DNA from: Acinetobacter sp. B51(2017)
GTDB lineage: Bacteria; Pseudomonadota; Gammaproteobacteria; Pseudomonadales; Moraxellaceae
Direction of reading: 5' to 3'
Length of the DNA stretch: 41,727 nt
Assembly (NCBI RefSeq): GCF_003711395.1
Contig: NZ_PJRJ01000025.1
Location: 1-41,727, forward strand
The notes under the pieces are model-generated. The model was given only the letters and a program-made list of their open reading frames with translations, made no database searches and was not told where the DNA came from. Shown here one piece after another: positions 17,298-26,421 of the stretch. The number at the start of each line of letters is the position of its first letter. Positions within the stretch are counted from its first letter, which is position 1. Both the position numbers and the translations under genes were made by a program.

Positions 17298-18005
17298 TTA
17301 CTCTTCGTCATCAAACTCATCATCAGCGACTTTATTTTCTTCTAAAGAACTATCGAAAATTAAGATTGCTTTACCCTCAGTTTCGATCATGCCTTGTTCT
17401 TCTAAGGTTTTAAGTACGCGGCCGACCATTTCGCGTGAACAACCGACAATACGGCCAATTTCTTGACGAGTAATACGGATTTGACGACCGTTTGGTAAAA
17501 TCATGGCTTCAGGTTGTGAAGACAAATCAATTAAGCAACGTGCAATACGACCAGAAACATCAATAAAGGCAAGGTCAGTCACTTTGCGTGTGGTATTTTT
17601 TAAACGACGCACCAATTGTGCAAACACTGCATAGCTTAAGTCTGGATACAGCTTACTTAAGTCATGGAAGTTTTCATAAGTCACTTCTGCAATTTCACAT
17701 ACATCACGGGTACGTACTTCTGCGGTGCGCTGTGGATTAGATTCAAATAATCCCATTTCGCCAAAGAAATCACCTGGATTTAAATAAGCAACAACAATTT
17801 CGCGATCATCATCTTCGCGCAAAATAATCGAAACTGAGCCTTTAAGAATCAAATATAAAGATTTTGATTCTGTGCCTGCATCCACAATTGTGGTGCGTTT
17901 TGGATAGCGGTTAATATAGGCACGTTTGAGCAGTGCTTTAACAGAGTCTGGGAGCTGACCTGGTGATAAGGCATCAGTACTTAATTGTGAAAAATTTGCA
18001 GTCAT
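17298..18005 (-). CDS. vfr: Crp/Vfr-family cyclic-AMP receptor transcription factor
   Basis: A 235-residue global regulator. The N-terminal cyclic-nucleotide-binding beta-barrel (about 30-140) contains the phosphate-binding cassette NPGDFFGEMGLF...QRTAEV, with the Glu and Arg that contact cAMP. A long C-helix follows (about 125-160). The winged-helix domain has the recognition helix RQEIGRIVGCSREMVGRVL (about 183-201), matching Vfr/CRP. It is longer than Pseudomonas Vfr (214) or CRP (210) because of a strongly acidic tail of about 20 residues ending DDEFDDEE. It is divergent from a YhfA-type gene, the same arrangement as crp-yhfA in Escherichia coli. The symbol could equally be crp. Confidence 0.93.
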   Translation of the reverse strand: MTANFSQLSTDALSPGQLPDSVKALLKRAYINRYPKRTTIVDAGTESKSLYLILKGSVSIILREDDDREIVVAYLNPGDFFGEMGLFESNPQRTAEVRTRDVCEIAEVTYENFHDLSKLYPDLSYAVFAQLVRRLKNTTRKVTDLAFIDVSGRIARCLIDLSSQPEAMILPNGRQIRITRQEIGRIVGCSREMVGRVLKTLEEQGMIETEGKAILIFDSSLEENKVADDEFDDEE

Positions 18006-18150
18006 GCTAACAATTCCGAATGTGGATAAACGATAGGCGTTGTAACCTAAATCTGCTGTTCACACGTCAAGAGATGAAATTCCGTATCAACTCAATTTAT
18101 GTTAGTGTACAGTTACAGGGTAAATTTATAGCTTTTTTTAGGTAGTTGCA

Positions 18151-18576
18151 ATGCAAACAACAGTTCAGTGGATTGATAACGTCGCATTTGAAGCCAAATC
18201 AGAAAGTGGTCATTCGATCATCATGGATGGTGCAGAAGCCTATGGCGGACAGAACCGTGGTCCACGTCCAATGGAATTAATTTTGATGGGCTTAGGTGGC
18301 TGTGCTTCGTTTGATATTGTGACCATCTTAAAGAAATCTCGCCAAGATGTGACCGATGTTGTATGTCAACTGCAAGCAGAGCGTGCCGATAGCGTTCCTG
18401 CGGTGTTTACCAAGATTCATTTACACTTTGTTGTGACTGGCCGTAGCGTGAAAGAAAAGCAAGTGGCCAAAGCGGTTGAGCTATCTGCAGAGAAATATTG
18501 TTCAGCCAGCAAGATGCTTGCAGATGGTGGTGTTGAAATTACTCATGACTTTGAAATTATTGAAGTTTCTGAATAA
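18151..18576 (+). CDS. OsmC-family protein (YhfA-like)
   Basis: A 141-residue member of the OsmC/Ohr fold, whose characterised members are thiol peroxidases that reduce organic hydroperoxides. The two family cysteines are present: one in LGGCASFDIVTIL near residue 50 and one in EKYCSASKMLAD near residue 114. The sequence follows Escherichia coli YhfA (134 aa) closely, including RPMELILMGLGGC and INLHFVVTGR-like segments. It is divergent from crp/vfr with a 145-nt shared promoter region. YhfA itself has no firmly established substrate, so peroxidase activity is inferred from the family. Confidence 0.93.
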   Translation: MQTTVQWIDNVAFEAKSESGHSIIMDGAEAYGGQNRGPRPMELILMGLGGCASFDIVTILKKSRQDVTDVVCQLQAERADSVPAVFTKIHLHFVVTGRSVKEKQVAKAVELSAEKYCSASKMLADGGVEITHDFEIIEVSE

Positions 18577-18601
18577 TCTAGCTTAAATTTTAAGCAAACA
18601 A

Positions 18602-18630
18602 AAGACTGGTGGTTCATCAGTCTTTTTTTT
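18602..18630 (+). terminator. Intrinsic terminator after the osmC-like gene
   Basis: AAGACTG (18602-18608) and CAGTCTT (18618-18624) form a 7-bp stem with a 9-nt loop and an eight-base T-tract. Confidence 0.88.
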
Positions 18631-18766
18631 GACCAAATTTTAGTGATAAAAATCAACTTTGTAACAATTTGTTTTTATAAAAAAACCAACTAAATGAGTA
18701 AGTTATTTAAAATAATCCGCACTAAATTACTTGGATTAAAAATATTTTAAAAAATTGCACATAGAC

Positions 18767-18795
18767 CTTGAAATCGAGACACAACAGTCCAATAT
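18767..18795 (+). promoter_or_regulatory. Distal sigma-32-like promoter of clpB (candidate)
   Basis: CTTGAA (18767-18772), 15 nt, then TCCAATAT (18788-18795) resembles the heat-shock consensus CTTGAA-N13-15-CCCCAT. It is weaker than the proximal candidate. It lies in a 288-nt AT-rich region without ORFs between the osmC terminator and clpB. Confidence 0.4.
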
Positions 18796-18853
18796 TAATA
18801 GTGTATTTTATCTGTATTTTTAATTTAAGTTTTTGAAAAATATATAAAAATAA

Positions 18854-18883
18854 ATTGAAAAATACAGGACTGCTCCCATATAT
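18854..18883 (+). promoter_or_regulatory. Proximal sigma-32-like heat-shock promoter of clpB
   Basis: ATTGAA (18854-18859), 14 nt, then TCCCATATAT (18874-18883) fits the sigma-32 consensus in both elements and spacing. Transcription would start near 18890, leaving about 30 nt of leader with GAGGAA (18904-18909) as the ribosome-binding site of clpB. clpB is a classic heat-shock regulon member. Confidence 0.65.
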
Positions 18884-18918
18884 GCTTCAAGTCGAACATT
18901 TGCTGAGGAACAATAACA

Positions 18919-21498
18919 ATGCGTTTTGAGAAATTTACCAATCGCTTACAGCAATCTTTATCTGATGCCCAGTCATTGGCCATGAGCCGCGATCATACCG
19001 CGATTGATACCATTCATATTTTAGCAAGCTTACTTGAAGAGCCGAGTAACTTAAGTCTGTTACAACAAGCAGGTGGCAATTTACAGCAATTAAAAACTGC
19101 ACTGCAGCAAGCGCTTGATGCAGCTGCTCAACTCGGTACGCCAAGTGCTGATATCAATTTAAATCCTGAAGCAGTTAAAGCACTAACTCTTGCTGATAGT
19201 TATGCCAATAAAGCGGGAGATGAGTTTTTATCTACCGATTGGGTATTACTAGGCTTAAGCGAAGTGGGTGCCAGTAAACAGCTGTTGCAAAAAAGTGGTG
19301 TAAACAGTCAAAGCTTACGCCAAGTGATCGAAAAAATCCGAGGGGATGAAAAAGTCATGAGCAATAATCATGAAGATCAACGTGACTCACTCAATAAATA
19401 CACCATTGATTTAAACGAACGTGCTTTAGCAGGCAAATTAGATCCTGTGATTGGCCGTGATGATGAAATCCGTCGTACGATTCAGGTCTTATCGCGTCGT
19501 ACCAAAAATAACCCTGTCTTAATTGGTGAGCCAGGTGTGGGTAAAACTGCGATTGTCGAAGGTTTAGCGCAGCGTATTGTCAATGGTGAAGTGCCAGATA
19601 GCTTAAAAGGCAAACGCGTCTTGTCACTGGATTTAGGTGCTTTACTTGCAGGTGCTAAATATCGTGGTGAGTTTGAAGAGCGTTTAAAAGCGGTACTTAA
19701 AGACCTTGCTAACCAAGATGGCGAAATCATTTTGTTTATTGACGAGCTGCATACGCTGGTAGGTGCAGGTAAAGGCGATGGCGCGATGGATGCCGGCAAC
19801 ATGCTTAAACCAGCCTTAGCACGCGGTGAGCTACGCTGCGTAGGTGCAACCACCTTAGATGAATATCGTCAGTACATCGAAAAAGACGCGGCATTAGAGC
19901 GTCGTTTCCAAAAAGTCTTGGTCGATGAACCAAGTGTGGAAGACACTATTGCCATTTTACGTGGTTTAAAAGAGCGTTATGCGACCCATCATGGGGTGCA
20001 AATTTTAGATTCGGCAATTATTGCTGCGGCGAAAATGTCGCATCGTTATATCACCGATCGTCAATTGCCGGATAAAGCCATTGATTTGATTGATGAAGCC
20101 GCATCACGGATTAAAATGGAACTCGATTCTAAACCAGAAAGTTTAGATAAACTTGAGCGCCGTTTAATTCAGCTGAAAATGCAATTAGCCGCAGTGCAAA
20201 AAGATGAAGATGCCGGTGCCAAAGCTGAAGTCGAGCATCTGCAAGCGCAAATTGCCGAAGTGGAAAAAGAGTATAACGATCTTGAAGAAATCTGGCGTGC
20301 CGATAAAGCTTTAGTGGAAGGCAACAAAGATCTGCAAGTCAAACTCGATCAAGCGCGAATTGCTTTAGAAAAAGCACAGCGTGAGGGTAATTTAGAAGAG
20401 GCAGGGCGTTTGCAATATGGCGTGATTCCTGAATTGCAAAAGCAAATTGAACGTGTTGAAACTGCAACTGAAAGTGAAGCACCAAAATTGCTGCGTAACA
20501 AAGTCACTGACAATGAAATTGCTGAGGTGGTCAGTGCGGCAACCGGTATTCCTGTGGCGAAAATGCTGCAAGGTGAGCGTGAAAAACTGCTACACATGGA
20601 AGACTTTTTGCATCAGCGTGTGGTGGGGCAAGATGAAGCGGTGGTTGCCGTGGCGAATGCGGTACGTCGTTCGCGTGCAGGTTTATCCGATCCTAACCGT
20701 CCAAGTGGTTCGTTCTTATTCTTAGGGCCAACAGGGGTGGGTAAAACAGAACTTACCAAAGCGCTAGCCAACTTCTTGTTTGATGACGATGCTGCCATGA
20801 TTCGCATTGATATGTCTGAATTTATGGAAAAACATTCGGTCAGTCGTTTAGTGGGTGCGCCTCCGGGCTATGTAGGTTATGAAGAAGGCGGTGTACTCAC
20901 TGAAGCAGTACGTCGTAAACCATATAGCGTGGTGCTGTTTGATGAGGTAGAAAAAGCCCATCCAGATGTGTTTAACATCTTGCTACAAGTGTTGGATGAT
21001 GGTCGCTTAACTGATTCACAAGGCCGTGTGGTGGACTTTAAGAATACCGTGATTGTGATGACTTCAAACTTAGGCTCAAACGATGTACGTGAACTAGGCA
21101 ACAATGCAACTGAAGATGAAGTGCGTACCGTGGTGATGGCGGCGGTGAGTGAACATTTCCGTCCGGAGTTTATTAACCGTATTGATGAGTTGGTGATTTT
21201 CCATGCGCTGAAAAAAGCCCAAATTCGCGGTATTGCCGATATTCAACTTGAGCGTTTACGCAGTCGTTTGGTTGAACGTGATCTGAAACTCACCTTAGAC
21301 GATGCTGCTTTTGATCAATTAATTGATGCAGGCTTTGACCCAGTTTATGGTGCGCGTCCACTGAAACGTGCCATTCAGCAACAAGTGGAAAATGGTTTAG
21401 CACAGCGGATCTTAGCTGGTGACTATGTACCAGGTGATAATATCTTAGTCACAGCGGACAACGGTCAATTGGTGTTTGATAAAGTCAAACTCAGTTAA
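18919..21498 (+). CDS. clpB: ATP-dependent disaggregase ClpB
   Basis: An 859-residue hexameric AAA+ chaperone that, with DnaK, extracts and refolds aggregated proteins after heat stress. Order of domains: substrate-binding N-domain (about 1-145), NBD1 (Walker A GEPGVGKT at 203-210, Walker [14 protein letters not shown], pore loop [11 protein letters not shown]), the coiled-coil middle domain that contacts DnaK (about 400-520), and NBD2 (Walker A GPTGVGKT at 603-610, Walker [13 protein letters not shown], sensor and arginine-finger regions). Length matches Escherichia coli ClpB (857). An internal in-frame ATG at codon 147 with AGGGG upstream could give the N-terminally shortened isoform. Sigma-32-like promoters lie upstream and a strong terminator downstream. 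Confidence 0.98.
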   Translation: MRFEKFTNRLQQSLSDAQSLAMSRDHTAIDTIHILASLLEEPSNLSLLQQAGGNLQQLKTALQQALDAAAQLGTPSADINLNPEAVKALTLADSYANKAGDEFLSTDWVLLGLSEVGASKQLLQKSGVNSQSLRQVIEKIRGDEKVMSNNHEDQRDSLNKYTIDLNERALAGKLDPVIGRDDEIRRTIQVLSRRTKNNPVLIGEPGVGKTAIVEGLAQRIVNGEVPDSLKGKRVLSLDLGALLAGAKYRGEFEERLKAVLKDLANQDGEIILFIDELHTLVGAGKGDGAMDAGNMLKPALARGELRCVGATTLDEYRQYIEKDAALERRFQKVLVDEPSVEDTIAILRGLKERYATHHGVQILDSAIIAAAKMSHRYITDRQLPDKAIDLIDEAASRIKMELDSKPESLDKLERRLIQLKMQLAAVQKDEDAGAKAEVEHLQAQIAEVEKEYNDLEEIWRADKALVEGNKDLQVKLDQARIALEKAQREGNLEEAGRLQYGVIPELQKQIERVETATESEAPKLLRNKVTDNEIAEVVSAATGIPVAKMLQGEREKLLHMEDFLHQRVVGQDEAVVAVANAVRRSRAGLSDPNRPSGSFLFLGPTGVGKTELTKALANFLFDDDAAMIRIDMSEFMEKHSVSRLVGAPPGYVGYEEGGVLTEAVRRKPYSVVLFDEVEKAHPDVFNILLQVLDDGRLTDSQGRVVDFKNTVIVMTSNLGSNDVRELGNNATEDEVRTVVMAAVSEHFRPEFINRIDELVIFHALKKAQIRGIADIQLERLRSRLVERDLKLTLDDAAFDQLIDAGFDPVYGARPLKRAIQQQVENGLAQRILAGDYVPGDNILVTADNGQLVFDKVKLS

Positions 21499-21508
21499 CA
21501 CATAAAAA

Positions 21509-21534
21509 AACCGCGCCTTGGCGCGGTTTTTTTT
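21509..21534. terminator. Bidirectional terminator between clpB and rlmKL
   Basis: AACCGCGCC (21509-21517) and GGCGCGGTT (21520-21528) form a GC-rich 9-bp stem, with an A-run before and T8 after. It serves the convergent clpB (plus) and rlmKL (minus) transcripts. Confidence 0.93.
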
Positions 21535-21545
21535 ATCACTGCAAC

Positions 21546-23753
21546 TTAATCAGTTTTAGGATGAGTGATTTTCCAAGAGCGGTGAATTTTTTGGTTACGC
21601 TTAAAGTCAGGACCAATGGTTTCACTTGAAATTTCTTCCACGTCAAAGAACGCTAAAATTTCTTCGTCCATTTCAAAACCACGGTAGTTGTTTGAGAAGT
21701 ACAAGGTACCTTCTGTGGTTAAGCGGTTCATGGCACGTTTTAGCAATGACAAATGGTCACGCTGTACGTCAAAGGTACCGTAGAATTTCTTCGAGTTAGA
21801 GAACGTTGGCGGGTCAATAAAGATCAAGTCATATTGTTCATGACCTTCTTTTAACCACTCAAAGCAATCTGAGGCAAAGAACATATTCTGTTCATCAGCA
21901 TGATCGACGGTTAAACCATTCAGAACAAAGTTTTCTTTCGACCAGTTTAGGTAAGTATTCGATAAATCGACACTTGTGGTACTCGCTGCACCACCTAAAG
22001 CAGCATGTAAGCTTGCTGTCGAGGTATAGCTATACAAGTTTAAGAAATGCTTACCTTTGGCTTCACGGGCAATACGTAAACGCATTTGACGGTGATCGAG
22101 GAACAGACCGGTATCTAAGTAATCGGTTAAGTTGACTAAAACTTTGGCTTTGCCTTCTTGCACGATAAAACGCTTAGACGCAGTACTTTGTTTGGTGTAC
22201 TGGTTTTTACCTTCTTGACGGGCACGGGTTTTAATAAAGATCGCATCACGACCTAAACCTGTTACGGCACGAATCGCCTGTAAACCTAAGTTAAAGCGTT
22301 TTTTGGCTTTTTCAGGATCAATCGTTTTAGGTGGCGCATATTCTTGCACATGCAAACGATCGCCGTATAAATCCACAGCAATGTTAAAGTCAGGTAAATC
22401 GGCATCGTATAAACGTAAGCAATATACGCCTTCTTTAACTGCCCATTTCTTTAAAGTTTGCATGTTTTTAGTCAAGCGGTTAGCAAACTCAATCGCGCCT
22501 TCAATTGGCTCGTATTGTTGTGGTTGCCATTCGGCTAAGAACGGTAACACCACGCTTGCTGGTTTAATTTTGCCTGAACGAATGTAAATTGGTAATTTAC
22601 CGTTCATTAAACGTAAAGTTTGTGGCTCGTTAAATGCAAGAACGTCGGCTTGTTCAATTTGCGAGGCAATGACTGCTGCAGTTTGATTTGGGAAATGCTT
22701 TTGTAACAGTGCGGATAAACCTAAGTACAAAGCACGGTTTGAAGATTTCTCACCTAAACGCTCACCGTACGGTGGGTTGGTGACCACAAAGGCACGCTTA
22801 GCTTCGGCTTTAAAATCAGGCCAATCGGCTAAGGTACGTTCTTCAATTTGAATTTGATCAAGAAGGCTTTCAAAACCTGCCGCAGCAATATTTTTCTTAG
22901 TGGCTTTTACTGCTTCCCAATCGGCATCAAAGGCATAAATTTTGGGTAAATCTTTAGCTAAACCAGCTTGATGACGCTCAGCAGCTTCAGCCTTAATGTT
23001 CATCCACAGTTCGTGGTCATGACCGTTCCAGCCGTTAAAGCCAAAACGACGCACTAAACCTGGGGCACGGTCGGTTAAAATCATTAATGATTCGATAATA
23101 AAGGTACCTGAACCACACATTGGATCAAGTAAGATTTCAGGATCGACTTTAGCCAACTGTGCTTTATGTAAAATGGCCGCCGCTAAGTTTTCTTTAATTG
23201 GCGCATCAGTCATGTAATGACGGTAGCCACGTTTATGCAATGAATCACCTGATAAATCTAAGCAATAGGTGTGCTCAGTTTTACCTGCCAAAATATACAT
23301 GGTGATTTCAGGTGCTTTGGTATCAATACTTGGACGTTTACCCACAGCTTCCATAAAGGAATCCACCACACCATCTTTAGCACGTAAAGTGGCAAATTGG
23401 GTATTCACTTTAATTTCACGTTCGGTATGTAAACGAATCGCAAAAGTGCTTTGTGGGGCAAAGATCAGCGACCAATCAAACGCCATTGCACCTTCATAGA
23501 GTTCTTCTGCAACGTCACGCGCGTCATGGCTAAATTCAATTGGATGGGTATGGATTGGCAGCAATACACGCGAAGCTAAACGCGACCACATGCAAATACG
23601 GTAGGCATGTTCGAGTGTGCCTTGGAAAATTAAACGACCCGGTAAACGCTCAATCTTTTGAATTCCTAAATTTTCGATTTCTTCTTGAAGGAGGAGTTCA
23701 AGTCCATCTGCACAGGTGACCCAATACGTAGAAAGACGGGGTTTCGAATTCAT
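21546..23753 (-). CDS. rlmKL: Bifunctional 23S rRNA methyltransferase RlmKL (m2G2445 / m7G2069)
   Basis: A 735-residue fusion of two SAM-dependent methyltransferases acting on helix 74 of 23S rRNA. The N-terminal half (RlmL) has a THUMP domain (about 50-155), LLDPMCGSGTFIIES as SAM motif I and NPPYGERLGEK as the catalytic motif for N2-guanine methylation. The C-terminal half (RlmK) has FLNLYSYTSTASLHAALGGA as motif I and DLIFIDPPTFSNSKKF. Length is a little above the 702 of Escherichia coli. The ATG at 23753 is chosen over an upstream TTG at 23771 because GGAAAT precedes it and the N-terminus then matches the family. Confidence 0.95.
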   Translation of the reverse strand: MNSKPRLSTYWVTCADGLELLLQEEIENLGIQKIERLPGRLIFQGTLEHAYRICMWSRLASRVLLPIHTHPIEFSHDARDVAEELYEGAMAFDWSLIFAPQSTFAIRLHTEREIKVNTQFATLRAKDGVVDSFMEAVGKRPSIDTKAPEITMYILAGKTEHTYCLDLSGDSLHKRGYRHYMTDAPIKENLAAAILHKAQLAKVDPEILLDPMCGSGTFIIESLMILTDRAPGLVRRFGFNGWNGHDHELWMNIKAEAAERHQAGLAKDLPKIYAFDADWEAVKATKKNIAAAGFESLLDQIQIEERTLADWPDFKAEAKRAFVVTNPPYGERLGEKSSNRALYLGLSALLQKHFPNQTAAVIASQIEQADVLAFNEPQTLRLMNGKLPIYIRSGKIKPASVVLPFLAEWQPQQYEPIEGAIEFANRLTKNMQTLKKWAVKEGVYCLRLYDADLPDFNIAVDLYGDRLHVQEYAPPKTIDPEKAKKRFNLGLQAIRAVTGLGRDAIFIKTRARQEGKNQYTKQSTASKRFIVQEGKAKVLVNLTDYLDTGLFLDHRQMRLRIAREAKGKHFLNLYSYTSTASLHAALGGAASTTSVDLSNTYLNWSKENFVLNGLTVDHADEQNMFFASDCFEWLKEGHEQYDLIFIDPPTFSNSKKFYGTFDVQRDHLSLLKRAMNRLTTEGTLYFSNNYRGFEMDEEILAFFDVEEISSETIGPDFKRNQKIHRSWKITHPKTD

Positions 23754-24098
23754 GTAAATTTCCAAAAGCAATAAAGCAATCTATTATTTTAGCGTATTTT
23801 CATGACTTTGGGTGAGCACTGCTTGGATTGTTTTGGGCTTTTGATACTTTGCCTTAAAAATGCGAAAAAATCAGCGTTGTTGCTGCTGCCAGATTCTGAA
23901 TAAAATCTAAGCTTTATTTTATGAAAGCAGACAGTATACCGAGAATCTGTTTAAATTATCTAATTGAATTATCAAATAAGAATTTTAGTTTTAATTTTTA
24001 GTTACTCAGCTGCTTTTTGTACGAATGGTCTTCAGCTCATCTGCCCAAAGCCTTTAATCTCTGTATAATGCATCAACTTAACCGATAAGGAATCTCTC
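23754..24098. other. Divergent promoter region of rlmKL and pyrB
   Basis: This 345-nt ORF-free region contains an 8-bp inverted repeat CAGATTCT / AGAATCTG (23890-23897, 23942-23949) enclosing a second AT-rich inverted repeat (ATAAAA...TTTTAT). The pyrB promoter-like box is at its right end. I see no leader peptide or pyrimidine attenuator in the 5' end of pyrB; the leader is only about 25 nt. Confidence 0.45.
24064..24069 (+). promoter_or_regulatory. Probable -10 element of pyrB
   Basis: A consensus TATAAT preceded directly by TG lies 29 nt before the pyrB ATG. No good -35 element is found at 16-18 nt upstream (CTGCCC-like). AAGG at about 24087 is the ribosome-binding site. Confidence 0.5.
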
Positions 24099-25115
24099 AT
24101 GCACGTTGCTGCATTACACACCCCGAGCCAGATTCAACTCAATAAACACGGCAATTTAAAACATTTTTTGACCATTGAAGGTCTTTCAAAACAAACCCTG
24201 ACTAAAATTTTAGACACTGCACAATCTTTCTTTAATGAACAAAATCAGTTGATCACCAATAATTTGCTCGAAGGCAAAACGGTGATGAACTTGTTTTTTG
24301 AAAATTCAACCCGTACCCGTACTACTTTTGAAGCTGCAGCTAAACGTCTCTCTGCTAACGTACTCAATATTGATATTGCTCGTTCAAGTACCTCTAAAGG
24401 TGAAACACTACGCGATACGCTATGGAACTTAGAAGCTATGGCGACTGATATTTTTGTGGTGCGTCATTCATCTTCAGGCGCAGCGCATTTTATTGCCAAA
24501 GACATTTGTCCAAATGTGGCAATTATTAACGCCGGTGATGGTCGTCACGCGCATCCAACCCAAGCGATGCTGGATATGTTGACCATTCGCCGTGAAACCA
24601 AAAAGAATTTTGAAGATATGTCGATTGCTATTATTGGTGATATCAAACATTCACGCGTGGCACGCTCAGATGTTGCAGCACTACAAACTTTAGGCTGTAA
24701 AGATATTCGTGTGATTGCACCAAATACGCTCTTACCGTACGGTTTTGACGAATATGGCTCTGAAGTACGTTTATTTAATGATATGGAAGCTGGGATCAAA
24801 GACTGTGACGTGATTATTACTTTACGTATTCAAAACGAACGCATTGATTCACCAGCATTGGCTTCTCAAGCTGAATTTTACCGTATGTATGGTTTAAACC
24901 AAGAACGTTTGGCATTAGCAAAACCAGATTGTATCGTGATGCATCCAGGACCTATGAACCGCGGTGTGGAAATTGATTCAAGTATTGCCGACGGCCCACA
25001 GGCAGTGATTCTCAATCAGGTCACCAATGGTATTGCGGTACGTATGGCAGTTTTGGCGCTTGCAATGCAAGGTCAGCTTGAAGAACAAGGTTTAATTGAA
25101 GCGATTGCAGGTTAA
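24099..25115 (+). CDS. pyrB: Aspartate carbamoyltransferase catalytic subunit
   Basis: A 338-residue transcarbamoylase that joins carbamoyl phosphate and aspartate, the committed step of pyrimidine synthesis. The carbamoyl-phosphate motif [13 protein letters not shown] (about 69-81), the [11 protein letters not shown] segment, the SRVARSDV loop and the [13 protein letters not shown] aspartate-site motif are all present. It has the N-terminal extension (about 30 residues before LTIEGLS) of class A/Pseudomonas-type ATCases, which assemble as dodecamers with an inactive dihydroorotase rather than with PyrI. That partner follows 10 nt downstream. Confidence 0.97.
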   Translation: MHVAALHTPSQIQLNKHGNLKHFLTIEGLSKQTLTKILDTAQSFFNEQNQLITNNLLEGKTVMNLFFENSTRTRTTFEAAAKRLSANVLNIDIARSSTSKGETLRDTLWNLEAMATDIFVVRHSSSGAAHFIAKDICPNVAIINAGDGRHAHPTQAMLDMLTIRRETKKNFEDMSIAIIGDIKHSRVARSDVAALQTLGCKDIRVIAPNTLLPYGFDEYGSEVRLFNDMEAGIKDCDVIITLRIQNERIDSPALASQAEFYRMYGLNQERLALAKPDCIVMHPGPMNRGVEIDSSIADGPQAVILNQVTNGIAVRMAVLALAMQGQLEEQGLIEAIAG

Positions 25116-25125
25116 GGGATCAGTC

Positions 25126-26361
25126 ATGACTATTGTAAAAATTGAAAACGTACGCGTACTTGACCCAATTGCTCAAACCGACAGCATTGAAACCGTCTAT
25201 ATCCAAAATGGCAAACGCATTGCTGCGCTAGAGACTGTGGATGAAACTATTGATGGTCAAGGTAAATGGCTCATGCCAACCATGGTGGACTTATGTGCGC
25301 GTTTACGTGAGCCGGGTCAACAGCAACACGGTACTTTAAAATCAGAAGGTCGTGCGGCACGTGAAAATGGGATCTTACATGTCTTTACTCCACCAGATTC
25401 AAAACCTATCGTACAAGATAATGGTGCTTTAATTCATGGTTTAGTGGAAAAAGCCATGTTGGATGGCGGCATTTATTTAGAAGTGATTGGCGCACAAACC
25501 CAAGGTCTTAAAGGTAATCAACCGGCTAATATGGCAGGTCTTAAAAAAGGCGGTTGTAGCGCCGTGACCAATGCCAATGCAGCCTTTGCTGACGATGATG
25601 TCGTGATTCGTACCTTAGAGTACGCAGCAGGTCTGAATATGACTGTGGTGTTCTATGCCGAAGAGCCACAAATTGCCAAAGATGGCTGCGTACATGAAGG
25701 CTTTATCGCTTCACGCCAAGGCTTACCAATGATTCCAGCCCTTGCTGAAACGGTCGCGATTGCAAAATACTTACTGATGGTTGAAGCAACCAAAGTTCGT
25801 GCGCATTTTGGTTTACTGTCAAGCGGTGCATCAGTTGCACTGATTCAAGCAGCCAAAGCCAAAGGTTTACCAGTCACTTGTGATGTGGCGATGCACCAAT
25901 TGCATTTAACCGATGCTTTAATTGATGGTTTTAACTCACTTGCACATGTGCGCCCACCGCTACGCTCAGAACAAGACAAAGCAATCTTACGTCAAGGTTT
26001 AAAAGATGGTGTGATTGATGCGATTTGTACCCATCACGAACCACTGAGTAGCTCAGCAAAAATGGCACCTTTTGCCGAAACTGAGCCAGGGATTAGCGCA
26101 TTTGATACGTTCATCGCCCTTGGTATACAACTGGTCGATGAAGGCTTATTATCAGCTTTGGAATGGGTTGAAAAAGTCACGCTTGCACCAGCGCAAGTGG
26201 CACAAATGGCTGAGCGTTGGCAGCATGAAGCGGGCTTGGTTTTAGTGGACCCAGCACTGACATGGACAGTAGACAAAACCACAATTTTGTCACAAGGTAA
26301 AAACACGCCATTGCTGCAACAGGTACTCAAAGGTAAAGCATTGCGTACATTCAATGCATAA
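25126..26361 (+). CDS. pyrC': Dihydroorotase-like non-catalytic subunit of aspartate transcarbamoylase (PyrC'/PyrX)
   Basis: A 411-residue amidohydrolase-fold protein. The ATG at 25126 lies 10 nt after pyrB with AAGGGA as ribosome-binding site. Active dihydroorotases carry DxHxHxRxPG near residue 60; here the segment is VDLCARLREPG, in which both metal histidines are lost. The usual catalytic TDHAPH is CTHHEPL, losing the catalytic Asp. Such pseudo-enzymes in pseudomonads are structural and are required for PyrB to form the active dodecamer. An authentic pyrC should therefore be elsewhere in the genome. The fold outline (metal-loop remnants, GxxAHVRPPLR) is otherwise intact and length is normal. 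Confidence 0.93.
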   Translation: MTIVKIENVRVLDPIAQTDSIETVYIQNGKRIAALETVDETIDGQGKWLMPTMVDLCARLREPGQQQHGTLKSEGRAARENGILHVFTPPDSKPIVQDNGALIHGLVEKAMLDGGIYLEVIGAQTQGLKGNQPANMAGLKKGGCSAVTNANAAFADDDVVIRTLEYAAGLNMTVVFYAEEPQIAKDGCVHEGFIASRQGLPMIPALAETVAIAKYLLMVEATKVRAHFGLLSSGASVALIQAAKAKGLPVTCDVAMHQLHLTDALIDGFNSLAHVRPPLRSEQDKAILRQGLKDGVIDAICTHHEPLSSSAKMAPFAETEPGISAFDTFIALGIQLVDEGLLSALEWVEKVTLAPAQVAQMAERWQHEAGLVLVDPALTWTVDKTTILSQGKNTPLLQQVLKGKALRTFNA

Positions 26362-26378
26362 ACCTGAAGTACAGGTAA

Positions 26379-26404
26379 AAAGTCAGCTTCGGCTGACTTT
26401 TTTT
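26379..26404 (+). terminator. Intrinsic terminator after pyrC'
   Basis: AAAGTCAGC (26379-26387) and GCTGACTTT (26392-26400) form a perfect 9-bp stem around loop TTCG, with T7. The next start codon is 18 nt away. Confidence 0.92.
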
Positions 26405-26421
26405 ATGCAAAGAGGGATGCT

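Noticed and set aside
17990..18150. CRP/Vfr operator in the crp-osmC divergent region
   Set aside because: Only one half-site (TGTGAA on the minus strand near 18056-18064) is present; the second half does not match TCACA at the right spacing.
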